From NCBI GenBank assembly GCA_007115705.1, contig QXEO01000222.1, forward strand, positions 2,421,176-2,485,175: a stretch of DNA of 64,000 nucleotides, given 5' to 3'. The notes beneath the pieces were generated by a model. That model saw only the letters and a list, made by a program, of their open reading frames with translations. It had not been told where the DNA came from and ran no database searches. The stretch comes from Dactylis glomerata. Its lineage: Eukaryota > Streptophyta > Magnoliopsida > Poales > Poaceae. Positions 35,301 through 47,700 of this stretch are shown here, in pieces. The first letter of the stretch is position 1, and every line of letters starts with the position of its first letter. The translations under genes were made by a program, and so were the position numbers.

Positions 35301-38150
35301 CTAGACGGACGTTGCACTTGATGTAATTCTAGACAAGGTGAAAGGGTTTGCATAGATCACTAAAAAAATTATATTTCCTTTTTATTTTAGGGGAACAACA
35401 ATTAAGTAGGTCATCCAGATATGTAACTAGGTGAACAACTATGGCAAGGATACAAGATAAACAACTAATAAAAGGATAAAAGTAACCATAAAGTGGCGAC
35501 CAAACCTTCACAAACAATGTTGGGACAACCTCCACATCTCCACGATGTGGCTCTCAACACCAAATCAAATATTTAGACCATGATGATTGAGCTTCGAGGT
35601 GATCTCTTCTATCTAAGGTGCACAAACACCCAAGAGTAACAAGATCCATTGGGAGTTGCAATGGGAATCAAATTTTCTTTGATGGAGTGGTAGACCTAGG
35701 TCTTCTCTCCCAAATCCTAGAAAATCAAAGAGTTTGAGTGGCTATGGAGAGAGTTCTAGGAAACCAAAGCTCGGGTCATTAATGCAGTAGAGAGAATGAG
35801 TGAAAGAGGTGAGTCTTCTTGGGAAAGAAGATCACTATTTTAAAGGGGCCTCATTTCCAACTGTTACCCACGAAAAATGATGACCAGGGTAGAATGCAGT
35901 TGAACTGGTTGGCCATCTAACCGTTTCTTAATGACCATGAAAAACCCATCTAGCTATTTCTCAACCGCTTGGACAACTATCAATATTGTTTCTATTTTTT
36001 GAATACATACTTGGAGAAAGGAGTGGCAACGCTATAGAATCACTCTCGCATACATGCCAGATCTAGGAATTAGGGATAGAAATGGAAAAAACATGCATGC
36101 ACCTTATTTAGCAAAAACTGGAAGTGTACCGATGAACGATGAGGTTATTTTTCTCTTCAAAAAACCCTAGGCAGTAAACACTCTGGGTCCCTACTCACAG
36201 TGAATCCCCCTCTCACCATGGAAAATAGCTCAATTTCCATTTGGAGACAAATAGGGGAGAGTGAACATGCAAAAATAATAAATGGATCATTTAACCAAAT
36301 ATCACCATAAACAACCTTTTTCATAAAGAAAACTGGTTTCGTGCCCCCACATGGAATTGTGCTACTCAAGTTTGCCGAACGCTCAGGGAGCATTTTCATC
36401 CAATCAAGACGTTTGACCATTAGTGCGCTGACATGTGCAACCATGAGAGTGGTATGGGCCAACTCAATATGTTGTTAAGTCACACCACACGGTATCTCTC
36501 TGAATGTTTAGTCCTACCTCGTCACTTTACAGTATATCTAGGCAATTTATAAACCTAAAAATGAAGCAGAGATAAACCCCAAGTTTGGGTTGGTATAATA
36601 GACTCTTGAGTTTTTCGAATAGATTTAATTTTAGCTACAGTTTTTTTAGAAAATCATAATCCCCACTTAAATAATTTCCCTGGCATAGATTCTGATGAGA
36701 GTGGGACCTATAAAATGTGGATAGGGGCATGTTATTGCAATGACCTATTTTTCTCAGTTTTTCCATGTGTTGACGCCACATCTTGGTATTTGACCCCTCT
36801 ATTGACTGTTTGAACACTATTAATAGTGTTGACCAACCGTGTGCTAACTTTTAATCATTGCTTCTATGTTGCCATGAAGATGAAAAAAACATATGTCAAC
36901 AACATTACATCTTTATTAAATTATTTTATTTTTTTGACACAAAAATTATAGTTCATGCACATGCATACCTAAATATGGCAAGAAAGTAAATTGTATTTAA
37001 AAACCTAAACTAACTAAATATGTAGCATCTGCTTCATAGGTTGCGGTGAATGGCAGCAACACCACTAAGCTTCATATATTCTCTTCTCTCTTTTGTTGGG
37101 TGTTCCTTCGGAAACAAACACAAGGTTACTAAAAGTTTAACGACCGCGCTGATGCATGTAAAATGCATCCATGATATTTGTAGTTTATTAGCTCATATTT
37201 CTTTTATTTATCAACTTTATTATATTTATTGGGATGTAGCGCCCTACCTTTTACCAAAGGCAGAAACTCCTGTGATAATGTGCCATTCCCTGGATCAGTA
37301 GATAGCACCACAGTACAAAATATAGTAATCATTGCAATAGCATCAAATATTACATCGTAAATCCAGATATATAGGTTATCTACCTTACAGAATTACACAG
37401 CTTGAAGCACAATAACAATGAGCCTCCACCTTCTTCAAGTGCCACAGGCAAACATGTTAGAATGTAAGCTCGAGATCCTACTTATCGTTCCTCATCCGAA
37501 TAAAACCTGCACGTTTGAATATGCAGCCCTAGAGGGATCAGTACAACAACGTACTGACAAATGACACATATTTGGTGGCATTTGTGGAAAGACACTACAT
37601 GATATTTGGCTAGTAGATCTCATAGGCTGATTTGCATAAAGCCAATTTTATCCTATAATATTTGCAAAACCTTTCTTTCAAAATTTTAGTTGATAAGGGT
37701 CAAGATAACCCTCATACACTACATGTTAATTAGGCATGTAGTTCTGGGCGAAACTCAACAAAGTTTTGGAACAACCAGACAACCATACCCTTTCAGGGGC
37801 ATGAGCCTGAGCTCCTCTAGAGGTTTCTAGTCAAATTTTAAATCATTCAGAAACGGTGATGAGATTCTTCCAATCATACCATGGCTAGAGACTCAATTGT
37901 CCATTCCAAGGACTCGGCTAATCGATTAGATTTTTTTTAACACCTTGCAAGGGTTGTGCACTTTCACCTTAAGATTTATTTTACGCCCATACATAAAATG
38001 AAACAAGACCTTTCAGAAAAAGCATTCAACCAAACGGATCTGACCGTGCCCCCTATATTTTGCTACCACCCTCTGTCAGTACCCATGGTTGAACCCTTAA
38101 TCCTACTCAATCAAGACAGAGCCCATATTGTCATAAGGCTGCACTGGAAG
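35301..38150. other. Unassigned intergenic DNA
   Basis: Nearly 3 kb with no gene, LTR border or inverted repeat that I can support. 35480-35960 has the texture of an old LTR read on the minus strand, but no ends were found. Confidence 0.3.
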
Positions 38151-39903
38151 TACTTCTAAGCATGGAAGCCATATTAATCCCTTTAATCCTGAGTGGTCGT
38201 CCCGAGCAGTGCCCTGAGTACACATCCTTTAAGAGGCATGTGCCCCAGAGCCCACCTCCTCCGCCTCATCTTATCAAACCAATCCACCCAGGTAGTTCAT
38301 TTTAGTTAAAGTTGTTAATTTATTCACCAAAACAACTATGACAAGTGAATATAGCATGGCATCAATAATCAAGTATTTAGCATCCTATCAGGTAGGGTTC
38401 AAGGATAGCTACACACTACTAGGATCTAGCATTTATAAAACATTTAATAATCCACCTATCATGCATACTACAAAATAACACTAGTGCATAATAAAAATAG
38501 GTAGGGATCATGTGTGTCACTTGCCTTTTGAAGTCCAAACTCTTTCACTCTTCTCAACTAATCATGTAGCTCTCCGTACAAAACTATTGAACAAAACAAC
38601 ATAACATAAACATACAATACAAAGACAATCAAACAAGACAAGCAATTGAAAAGTGTTTGTTTTAACAGTTTAGACTTCTTAAGATTTTTGTGATGGGATA
38701 GATATTGTAAGAAATTCATGATTGACAAGATATGAATGATGAGATCTTAATGAAGAGAGCATTGGGAATAACTCATGTGAATTAACTCGCACAAGTGTCA
38801 AATAGTGTAATAGTAGTACTATTGAATAAGTGTGACAACAATTATTCTTACATAGCATATATTACATTTAGGCATTGGGCTAGGATTCTTGAAGCATTGA
38901 ATTACTCAATTAACTCATTTGCAAATTGAATAGTTCAATACATGTGAACAAGATTAAGTGAGCATGGGATTGGACATGGATGGATGATATTTTGAGCATA
39001 TGGTTCAAGATTCTATTGGATACATGGAGTATGGCTAACTGGTGTGAAGTAAAGTATAACAATACTACAAAGGTAGAATAAAGCCAAAGATTGAGATTCA
39101 ACACAATTTACTCAAACAACACATTTGTATTTTAAATATGTGTGAACTAGACATGTGTGATTAGATAGATATGATATGGGTCAAGATGTTGTCTAGATGA
39201 TATTGGTGAATGGGTATGATCATAGGATTTTACTATTGTGGAAAGAATTAAGATGAAAAGAATTAGAATTAATCTATGAAGATAATTACTCAAATTCTCA
39301 TATTTGAATTTGAATAATGGTGATGTGATTCAAGAATATTTGGAAGTGATACTAATGAATAGCTTGCAGTAAAACAAAGCTACTGCAATTGGATTCATTC
39401 AAAAATAAGTTTTAGAATTCAAATTATGTTCAAATTAGTGATTTGAATAGATTTGAATGCACAAAGTGTATGCACTTATCAATTTTGAAATCTCTTGATT
39501 CTATGATGTTCTACAGATTTAGAGGATTCTAGGGACTAGAAATTTATAATTTTTGGACATGTGAAACAAAAGATATGAATTAAACTAGTTAATAGATAGG
39601 TTTGATTCAATTTGAAAATGAATTCAATTTGAATACTGAAACTATGTGATATTTTGGCACTAATGGATTCTACAAGTCTCAAGGTTTCCAATGGTATATT
39701 ATTTGTTATTTTTTGAGTTACGGATCAAAAGATATAAATTATCAAAGTTTTGGATGAAATCTGGTTTGAAATTCCTATTTGAATCGAATTTAAATCCGGG
39801 GCTGACACGTGTCACGTTCTGATTGAACGATACCGGTTTGGCCAGATAGCGATTAGGGGCCGTAGGATTTAAGTTGATCTGGATGCACGAGATCATCCAG
39901 TAC
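38151..39903. other. AT-rich repeat-like DNA, left target of B2
   Basis: Low-complexity AT-rich sequence with recurring GAATTCAATTTGAAT words, ending in a GC-richer stretch (GCTGACACGTGTCACG at about 39801). It is continuous with 46811 onward before insertion of B2. Probably an older LTR or spacer of a retrotransposon; family unknown. Confidence 0.35.
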
Positions 39904-41498
39904 TGATACGTCTCCAACGTATCTATAATTTTTGATGCTCCATGCTTGTTTTTACACCATTTGCCTATTGTTTTGTTACACTTAGTGGCACTTTTATGCA
40001 TTTTCTGGAACTAACCTATTAACGAGTTGCCACAGTGCCAGTTTCCTGTTTTCTGCTGTTTTTGTGTTTCAGAAGTGATACACAGGAAATATTCTCGGAA
40101 TTGGACGAAACAAATTCCGGAAGTCTTATTTTACCCGGAAGCTTCCAGAGATCCGAAGGAGAGTCGGAGGGGGGCCACCAGGGCCCCACACGCAGGGGTG
40201 GCATGGCCAAGCCCCTGGCCGCGCGGGCCCCGCGTGAGGGCGCCTGGCTCCTCCTCTGACGATGCCCCTTCGCCTATAAAGACCCCCCGACGGAAAAAAC
40301 CTAAGTACCCGATCAGATTTCTAGAACACATCGCGATCCACCGCCACCATCGACCCGAAGATCGGGAGGGTCCAGAAGCTCTTCCCGGCACCCTGCCGGA
40401 GAGGGGAATCGCCACCGGAGGTCTTCTTCATCGCCATGCTTGCCTCCGGAGCGATGAGTGAGTAGTCTACCTTGGACTATGGGTCCATAGCAGTAGCTAG
40501 ATGGTTGTCTTCTCCACCATGTGCTTCATGTTTAGATCTCATGAGCTGCCCTACATGATTGAGATCACCGTTATGTAATTCTACATGTTTGGTTTATTGG
40601 GATCCGACGAATATTGGTGTTTATGATTAAGTTGCTGTACTGAATATTATCTTTTATTATCTCTATGTTGTTTATGATCTTGCATGCTCTCCGTTGTTAG
40701 TAGCTATCTTGGCCAAGTAGTTGCTAGTGACTCCAAGAGGGGGTATTTATGCTCGATAGTGGGTTCATGCCTCTATTTCACCTGGGGGAGTGACAGAAAC
40801 CTCTAAGGTGGTAGATATGCTGTTGCTACTAGGGAGAAAATAGCATTCATATGCTCAAGGGCATATGCTTTATTTACATTACACACTTTGCTTAATGCAA
40901 TTATCTGTTGTTCGCAACTTAATACTTGTGGAGTTCTCGGATTGATTCACCACAAGTGGATTATTAGTCATAGATGCAGTTGGATGGCGGTCTATGTATT
41001 TTGTTGTAATGCCCAGAGTAAATCTCATAGTGATCTTCTTGACATATCACGTTTAACTTTATTCTATCAATTGCCCAACTGTAATTTGTTTACCCAGCAT
41101 GTGTTATTTTATTTATGGAGAGACACCACTAGTGAACTGTGGACCCCGGTCCTATTTACATCATATTGCTATCACCTGTTTACTTTACTCATACTGTTTA
41201 CTTTACTCGCATACTATATTGTTTTCCACTCGATATGCTCATAACCTTTGTTTCAAGCAAACCGGTGAGATTGACAACCTCATCGCAAGTTGGGAACAAA
41301 GTATTTGTTTGTGTGTGCAGGTTCCGCATCACCTTTAGTCGTTTGTCTCTCCTCTCCTGATCGATATTAAACCTTGGTTTCTTAACTGAGGGAAAACTAG
41401 CTGCTATACTCATCATACCTTCCTCTTGGGGTTCCCAACGGGCTGGTTATCCACCACGCACAAGGACAGTCTGCTCCCACACCATTAACTTGGTAGCA
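39904..41498 (+). repeat. 5' LTR of B2 (1595 bp)
   Basis: From TGATACGTCTCCAACG to TTGGTAGCA. TATA CTATAAAG at 40274-40281. Homologous to the LTRs of B1 and D and to the solo LTR. Confidence 0.94.
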
Positions 41499-41508
41499 GC
41501 TAATTTTC

Positions 41509-41526
41509 TGGCGCCATTGCCGGGGA
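41509..41526 (+). promoter_or_regulatory. Primer-binding site (tRNA-Asp)
   Basis: TGGCGCCATTGCCGGGGA, 10 bp after the LTR. It is complementary to the 3' end of plant tRNA-Asp with one mismatch. Confidence 0.88.
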
Positions 41527-41686
41527 GGAAGAGAAGACTTCTGCGAGGGGAGTTTTTCGCACACACATCCTTTACTTTGTTTTATTGTTTTGCTCTACTT
41601 TATTTATTTTACCTGCATTGCTTTATATCAAAAACCCAAAAAAATTAGAATCCTTGGTAGTTGTTATCTCTTTACTTTAGTTTATC

Positions 41687-42280
41687 ATGTTGATCCCTAA
41701 GTACGTTTTGGAGGACCTCTCAGTAGGTAGTGGTTCGATTATTGGCAAAAGTAACATTGAGGAGTTATTTAATCACATTAGTATGCATAAGGAAGTTGAG
41801 GAAAAGTCTTTGGTTGAGTTAGCTCCTAGCTATGAAGTTGCTTCTGCTCATTTAGTTCACATGTTAGAAGCTAGGTTTGCTAGTCTTAATCCTTTTATGC
41901 AATACATGTTCCTTAAGCTTCATGAAATTGAGGATCCCGAGAAGAAAGCTTTTATCTTAGAAACCTTGCGCACAGAATTTAGAGATGTTGCAATTGAGGT
42001 TAGGAAAGTTTTTAAGAAGTTTAATAAGCTTGGCTCGCCTGTAAAGGTTGTTGGTACGCCTGATGATTTTAAAGTACCAATACCTTATGAACTTATAGGA
42101 ATTCATGATGCTTGGGAAAAGAATTCCAGCTGGATTTGCCCTGAAAATCCTTTCGATGAAAGTAGTGTGCCCAAGCGTGATTGTAAAGGATTTTCAAAAA
42201 CTCAGTTGAACATATTTTCCTTCATTGTTGAAAAGATCTCTGCTATTAATCTTAATGCTTCATCACTTGATATTACTTGA
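41687..42280 (+). CDS. Single ORF of B2, unknown function
   Basis: An intact 197-codon ORF, the only substantial one in the B2 interior, 161 bp after the primer site. The product is mostly helix-like and charged: residues 20-110 are rich in Glu, Lys, Leu and Phe (for example EDPEKKAFILETLRTEF), and the C-terminus ends SSLDIT. There is no CCHC knuckle, no DxGA protease motif and no membrane segment, and I do not recognise a domain. The last residues and following sequence resemble the end of the gag-protease frame in element D (SSLEIT). The ORF therefore occupies the gag-pol slot and seems to have replaced it or to be what is left of it. ATG at 41687 is the first Met. It is intact in an element with about 3% LTR divergence, so it may be, or recently have been, functional. 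Confidence 0.7.
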   Translation: MLIPKYVLEDLSVGSGSIIGKSNIEELFNHISMHKEVEEKSLVELAPSYEVASAHLVHMLEARFASLNPFMQYMFLKLHEIEDPEKKAFILETLRTEFRDVAIEVRKVFKKFNKLGSPVKVVGTPDDFKVPIPYELIGIHDAWEKNSSWICPENPFDESSVPKRDCKGFSKTQLNIFSFIVEKISAINLNASSLDIT

Positions 42281-45208
42281 TTCGCAATTTTCTGCGCCTA
42301 GCTCAAAGGCGTTAAAGAAAAGCACTCTTAGGAGATAACCCAATGTTTTCTTTTCAGTAATTTTTCTTTTATTTGAGTCTTGGAAGTCATTACTACTGTA
42401 ATGACCACTCCTTATCTTGTTTATTTCATTTTTGTGCCAAGAGAAGCCTCTAATTTGAGTGAGGTAAAGATTTGGGGATGTTGCTGTCCTGAAACTGTTT
42501 TCGGTTCTGCACCGTAAAAATTCGTGAAAAATTCTCTGTATATCTTTTGGACCTGACATTTCTTGTGCATATGCCCCAGGTTATATCCAAACTTTTGTTA
42601 GTTGAACACTTTTTGATTTGAGCAACAAAAAATCCCTCAAAAATTCGACATTTGTCAGTTGTTCAGTTTTGACAGATTTCTGCCAATATTTGGGTTTGCC
42701 ACTTTATCGCTTTCTTTTGAGTTCTTTTGATCACGGAACTTTTAGAGAGGTTGCTACAGTAGTATTTTCTATATATGTGGTGGTTTTGAGTTAAAACCTG
42801 AAGCAAAAAGAGGTTGATTATATGTTATGCTTGCACTAATGTTGCTATTAGAATTGTGTTTAGTTTTGTATGAAGGAAGTTTTCAAGTGTAGGGATTGGA
42901 GAATGATGAGATGAGTTGAAGAATGGACAAAAGCTCAAGCTTGGGGATGCCCATGCATCACCCCAAGAAATATCCAAGAAGTACAAGCATCAAATCTTGG
43001 GGATGCCCCCGAGGCACCCCTTCTTCATCGGCAAAAATCATGTCACCTTTCAAAACACTATATTTTTATTGCTTCATGCACTATGTGTTTTTCTTGGAGC
43101 GTCAGTTGTTTTAGTTTTCTTAGTTAGTTTAGTTTGTTTGTTTGCTGCAATAAATGGTTGGACCCCAACAAATTTTCTTTTGGAGAAGTTGCCTTGCTTT
43201 TCATTTGCCAAGAACGCTCTAGTTTTCACTCTTATTAAAAATCGAGAGTTCTTCTTTTTCTGCTACTGCTTTTGGTTTTCGTTTTCGCCTTGATTTGCGT
43301 TCAGACCTTGTCATATCTTTTTATCAAGGTGTATTTTTGCCTCTGATCTTTATTGGTTTTCATCAAAAGAGGTGTTTATAAAAATTTCAAATGGTGTTGG
43401 AAAAGAGAAAAAGCTTTGTGCAAAATAGTGGTACAAGAAGGAGCTTGTGTAGACTGCGGCTTAGGCTTTTTCATGTCATGCTTGATGTCTTTTTGATAGT
43501 ATGGTTAGTGGTTTTTCTGTAGCATGACTTGTCTCAAATAACTGAGATTGCTTAATGAGCCTTTGAAAAATCATGCGTTGTTTTTATTGTATGGAAGCAT
43601 TATTTTGGTTTTCTCCTTGATGCTTTATTTGGGTTGACTTGGCGCATGCTCACACATGTTAGACTCTTACAAAGTCGCCAATAGCCTTCATGATCATTTA
43701 GTTTTTGACTTTTGATGCCATCTTATGCTTCTTTTAATGTCGCTTTGCATGATTATGGCCATTATTGCTCTCTTAGTTGGTCGCTCCCAGTCTTTTGCTA
43801 GCCCTCGCCTTGTACTGAGTCTGAGCTCTACTCGTGCATCCAACTCCTAAAAGCCAAAGTTTTCCAAAGTGTCCACCATACATACCTACTATCAATTTGC
43901 TATTCCAAGTAAATTTGACTTGCTTTTATTTTCTCTTCAAATTAAACTCTTACCAGTGTTATGCAAAATTCGGTTAGTAAAGCTCTCACGAACCGGAAGG
44001 CACACTTTACTTTTTCCTGTTCTTAAAAATTTGACATTGTGGTCTCTTATGTTGAGTTGTTATGCTTGCAAGTTGTAAGTTGGATTCTAGCCCATCCGTG
44101 CTGTCATGGGGCAAGCTTTCAACATTGCACTTCTTATTTGAGTTGATATCGTGATCTTTTGTTTATGGATGCCCGCGGTGTGAAATGAATTGGGAATCTT
44201 GTGGGGATCATGGAGTTTGTATATGTGTTAGGGAAATGCCGGGCCGCCAATCTAAGCCATGTATAATTCATGGTGGAAATTTGCAGCATACCCATGGTGA
44301 ACATTCGACGACACATCTCACAATAAAAAGCTCAACAAAAGGCAAATAAAAGAGATGTCGAGGTGTTCATTGTCTGCTTGTCCTGTCATTTTGGTGTGGG
44401 CTTGTTCCATGTCATCGGGTACAGAGGTACCCCATTGGTGGTTCTCAATGATATGCATATACTTACAATGACAAGAGCCTTGCTTGGGACTCTAAGTAAA
44501 GTAGCATGAGGTTTGGGTACTCATATTCACGGGGCACGAGGTTTTCAACTTATGATTTGTTAAGCATATGCATCATAATTGTTCTCGCATTAACTTTAAC
44601 CATTCAAGATGCTTATGATGGGGGCAATGAGAGCTCAAAGCCGGTAAGTACCATAATTTTTGAAGGTTATAAAACTTGCAATCACTGCTTCCCTCTGCGA
44701 AGGGCCTTTCTTCTACTTTTATGTTGAGTCACCACCTTCTTTCTTTATGCACCATTAAGAGAGCATAGTTGTCATTCTTAGTGTGATATGCATTGTCCCA
44801 AAGTTCATTGATTGATTCATATTGTTGGTTTCACTTGTTCTTAAATTATTTGTATCTAGTCGCCCTCTTAAACTTGAAGGTGTCCTATGCATTTATGTTT
44901 TGCTCTCTTTGAAGGACAAGCTGAAAACCATTTGTATGTTTTTCCTTATGATTTGAACACACGTTTGACTTTCATTGTTTCATTTTCATGATCTTTTGTT
45001 TGTGTTCATTTGCATGTTTACAACATGGTTGCTAAGTTCTTATTGTCAAGATTATATCTTTATGCCCATGTTTTAAGTTCTTATGATCCCAGCTCACCAA
45101 TGCTTACATATATGATCAAGATTGTGTAGGTGCATGTCACCTCAAAAATTATTCTTTTGTTATCACTTACCTACTCGAGGACGAGCAGGAGTTAAGCTTG
45201 GGGATGCT
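42281..45208 (+). other. Non-coding spacer of B2, with PPT
   Basis: Largely the same spacer as in element D (minus strand 56440-57526 and 59210-60980). It starts with CCTAGCTCAAAGGCGTTAAAG, as in D (about 60950-60970). It holds the 22-bp block at 44686-44707 and the purine tract TTAAGCTTGGGGATGC at 45192-45207. Open frames at 42916-43293 are not convincing. Confidence 0.75.
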
Positions 45209-46805
45209 TGATACGTCTCCAACATATCTATAATTTTTGATGCTCCATGCTTGTTTTTACACCATTTGCCTATTGTTTCGTTACATTTAGTGGCACTTTT
45301 ATGCATTTTCTGGAACTAACCTATTAACGAGTTGCCACAGTGCCAGTTTCCTGTTTTCTGCTGTTTTTGTGTTTCAGAAGTGATACATAGGAAATATTCA
45401 CGGAATTGGACGAAACAAGTTCCTGAAGTCTTATTTTACCCGGAAGCTTCCAGAGATCCGAAGGAGAGTCGGAGGGGGGCCACCAGGGCCCCACACGCAA
45501 GGGTGGCGCGGCCAGGCCCCTGGCCACATGGGCCCCGCGTGAGGGCGCCTGGCTCCTCCTCTGACGACGCCCCTTCGCCTATAAAGACCCCCCGACGGAA
45601 AAAACCTAAGTACCCGATCAGATTTCCAGAACACATCGCGATCCGCCGCCACCGTCGACCCGAAGATCGGGAGGGTCCAGAAGCTCTTCCCGGCACCCTG
45701 CCGGAGAGGGGAATCGCCATCGGAGGTCTTCTTCATCGCCATGCTTGCCTCCGGAGCGATGAGTGAGTAGTCTACCTTGGACTATGGGTCCATAGCAGTC
45801 GCTAGATGGTTGTCTTCTCCATCATGTGCTTCATGTTTAGATCTCATGAGCTGCCCTACATGATTGAGATCACCGTTATGTAATTCTACATGTTTGGTTT
45901 GTTGGGATCCGATGAATATTGGTGTTTATGATTAAGTTGCTGTACTGAATATTATCTTTTGTTATCTCTATCTTGTTTATGATCTTGCATGCTCTCCGTT
46001 GTTAGTAGCTATCTTGGCCAAGTAGTTGCTAGTGACTCCAAGAGGGGGTATTTATGCTCGATAGTGGGTTCATGCCTCTATTTCACCTGGGGGAGTGACA
46101 GAAACCTCTAAGGTGGTAGATGTGCTATTGCTACTAGGGAGAAAACAACATTCATATGATCAAGGGCCTATGCTTTGTTTACATTACACAGTTTGCTTAA
46201 TGCAATTATCTGTTGTTCGCAACTTAATACTTGTGGAGTTCTCGGATTGATTCACCACAAGTGGATTATTAGTCATAGATGCAGTTGGATGGCGGTCGAT
46301 GTATTTTGTTGTAATGCCCAGAGTAAATCTCATAGTGATCTTCTTGACATATCACGTTTAACTTTATTCTATCAATTGCCCAACTGTAATTTATTTACCC
46401 AGCATGTGTTATTTTATTTATGGAGAGACACCACTAGTGAACTGTGGACCCCGGTCCTATTTACATCATATTGCTATCACCTGTTTACTTTACTCGTACT
46501 GTTTACTTTACTCGCATACTATATTGTTTTCCACTCGATGCGCTCATAACCTTTGTTTCAAGCAAACCGGTGAGATTGACAACCTCATCGCAAGTTGGGA
46601 ACAAAGTATTTGTTTGTGTGTGTGCAGGTTCCGCATCACCTTCAGTCGTTTGTCTCTCCTCTCCTGATCGATATTAAACCTTGGTTTCTTAACTGAGGGA
46701 AAACTAGCTGCTATACTCATCATACCTTCCTCTTGGGGTTCCCAACGGGCTGGTTATCCACCACGCACAAGGACAGTCTGCTCCCACGCCATTAACTTGG
46801 TAGCA
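45209..46805 (+). repeat. 3' LTR of B2 (1597 bp)
   Basis: A direct repeat of 39904-41498, ending GGTAGCA at 46805 before the duplication AGTAC. TATA at 45579-45586. Confidence 0.95.
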
Positions 46806-46810
46806 AGTAC

Positions 46811-47700
46811 TAGTTCATTTAAGTTGTCTGTTTGGACCCATCAGATGCAGATCCAACGACCGAGATTTAAAGGGAGAGGGTACCTAAGTTAGGGTTCCGG
46901 CGAGATTTTTCCGGCGTGGCGGCTCGGGTTCGACTCTAGCAATGCTCCGGCGGCTTCCAGATGACGACGAGGCCACGACGGTGTGCAGGAGGACAAGGCG
47001 AGCTCGAGTGCTTGGTCAGGACCTTTGATTGCTTCCTAGACTGGCGCGGGGAGGCGGCTGGAGACGTCGACGGCGGCAGTGGCCTTCGGGTGATGATGGG
47101 GAGATCGTTTGGCTGCAGATTGAGATGAGAAAAAGCATCAGGGAGATGCGCCGTATCAAGAGAAGATGACTGGGAGAAGGAGAGGGGCTCACAGTTACCG
47201 GCAGCGGTGAATTCGGCCGGAGAAGCTCGCAGATGCTGCGGAGTCCGACGTGCGATTTTGTTGCGTCGCGGAGGAATTAGCAACAGAGAAAAAGGGAGGC
47301 GAGGGAGGAGGGATAGGGGGTTTTATAGGAGGCTTGGCGTGGGAAGAGGGTTAGGGTTTGTCCTATCCCTTGGTGTGAGTTGCGGTTATAAAATATTAAT
47401 GAGAAGTCTTATCATTTACTTTCTGCACACTTTATTCTAGTTTGCAATTTCTGTTATATGATTAATCTTGTTGTTAGTATTGGTATCACTTTTGGAGCAT
47501 AGGTAAATCTAGTTGGTTTTGGCAAACTTAGCAATGGTCAATAGCAACAATACTTTGAGGCTTGAGTAGAAAAGAGAGAAATACATGTAGATACATTACT
47601 CCATTATCTTTCCTTCTTGATTGGCTCATAAGCATAGTATTCTCAAGTTAAGATCATTTGTACTTCCAAGGAATATTTCATGATTATTTTCTATCACATG
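46811..47700. other. GC-rich segment, right half of the B2 target
   Basis: GC-rich to about 47340. On the minus strand it looks like an old LTR promoter and leader: CCTCCTATAAAACCCCC at about 47315-47330, then a CT-rich leader. It would then continue into 39903 and leftward. From about 47390 the DNA turns AT-rich and passes without a clear border into element E. No protein is recognised. Confidence 0.35.

Larger units (their letters stand above)
39904..46805 (+). mobile_element. Complete non-autonomous Gypsy-type element B2 (6.9 kb)
   Basis: Two LTRs (39904-41498 and 45209-46805), each TG...CA, flanked by a perfect target duplication AGTAC (39899-39903 and 46806-46810). It has a tRNA-Asp primer site after the 5' LTR and a purine tract before the 3' LTR. 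The 3.7 kb interior has no gag, protease, RT, RNase H or integrase, only one 197-codon ORF and a 2.9 kb spacer. The first 240 bp of the two LTRs differ at about 3% of sites by eye, so insertion is more recent than for the Copia element. Movement must have used proteins from another element. Confidence 0.95.

Noticed and set aside
42916..43293. 125-codon ORF with a hydrophobic stretch in the B2 spacer
   Set aside because: The D counterpart (59723-60041) is open only in pieces and in different frames, so there is no sign of protein conservation.
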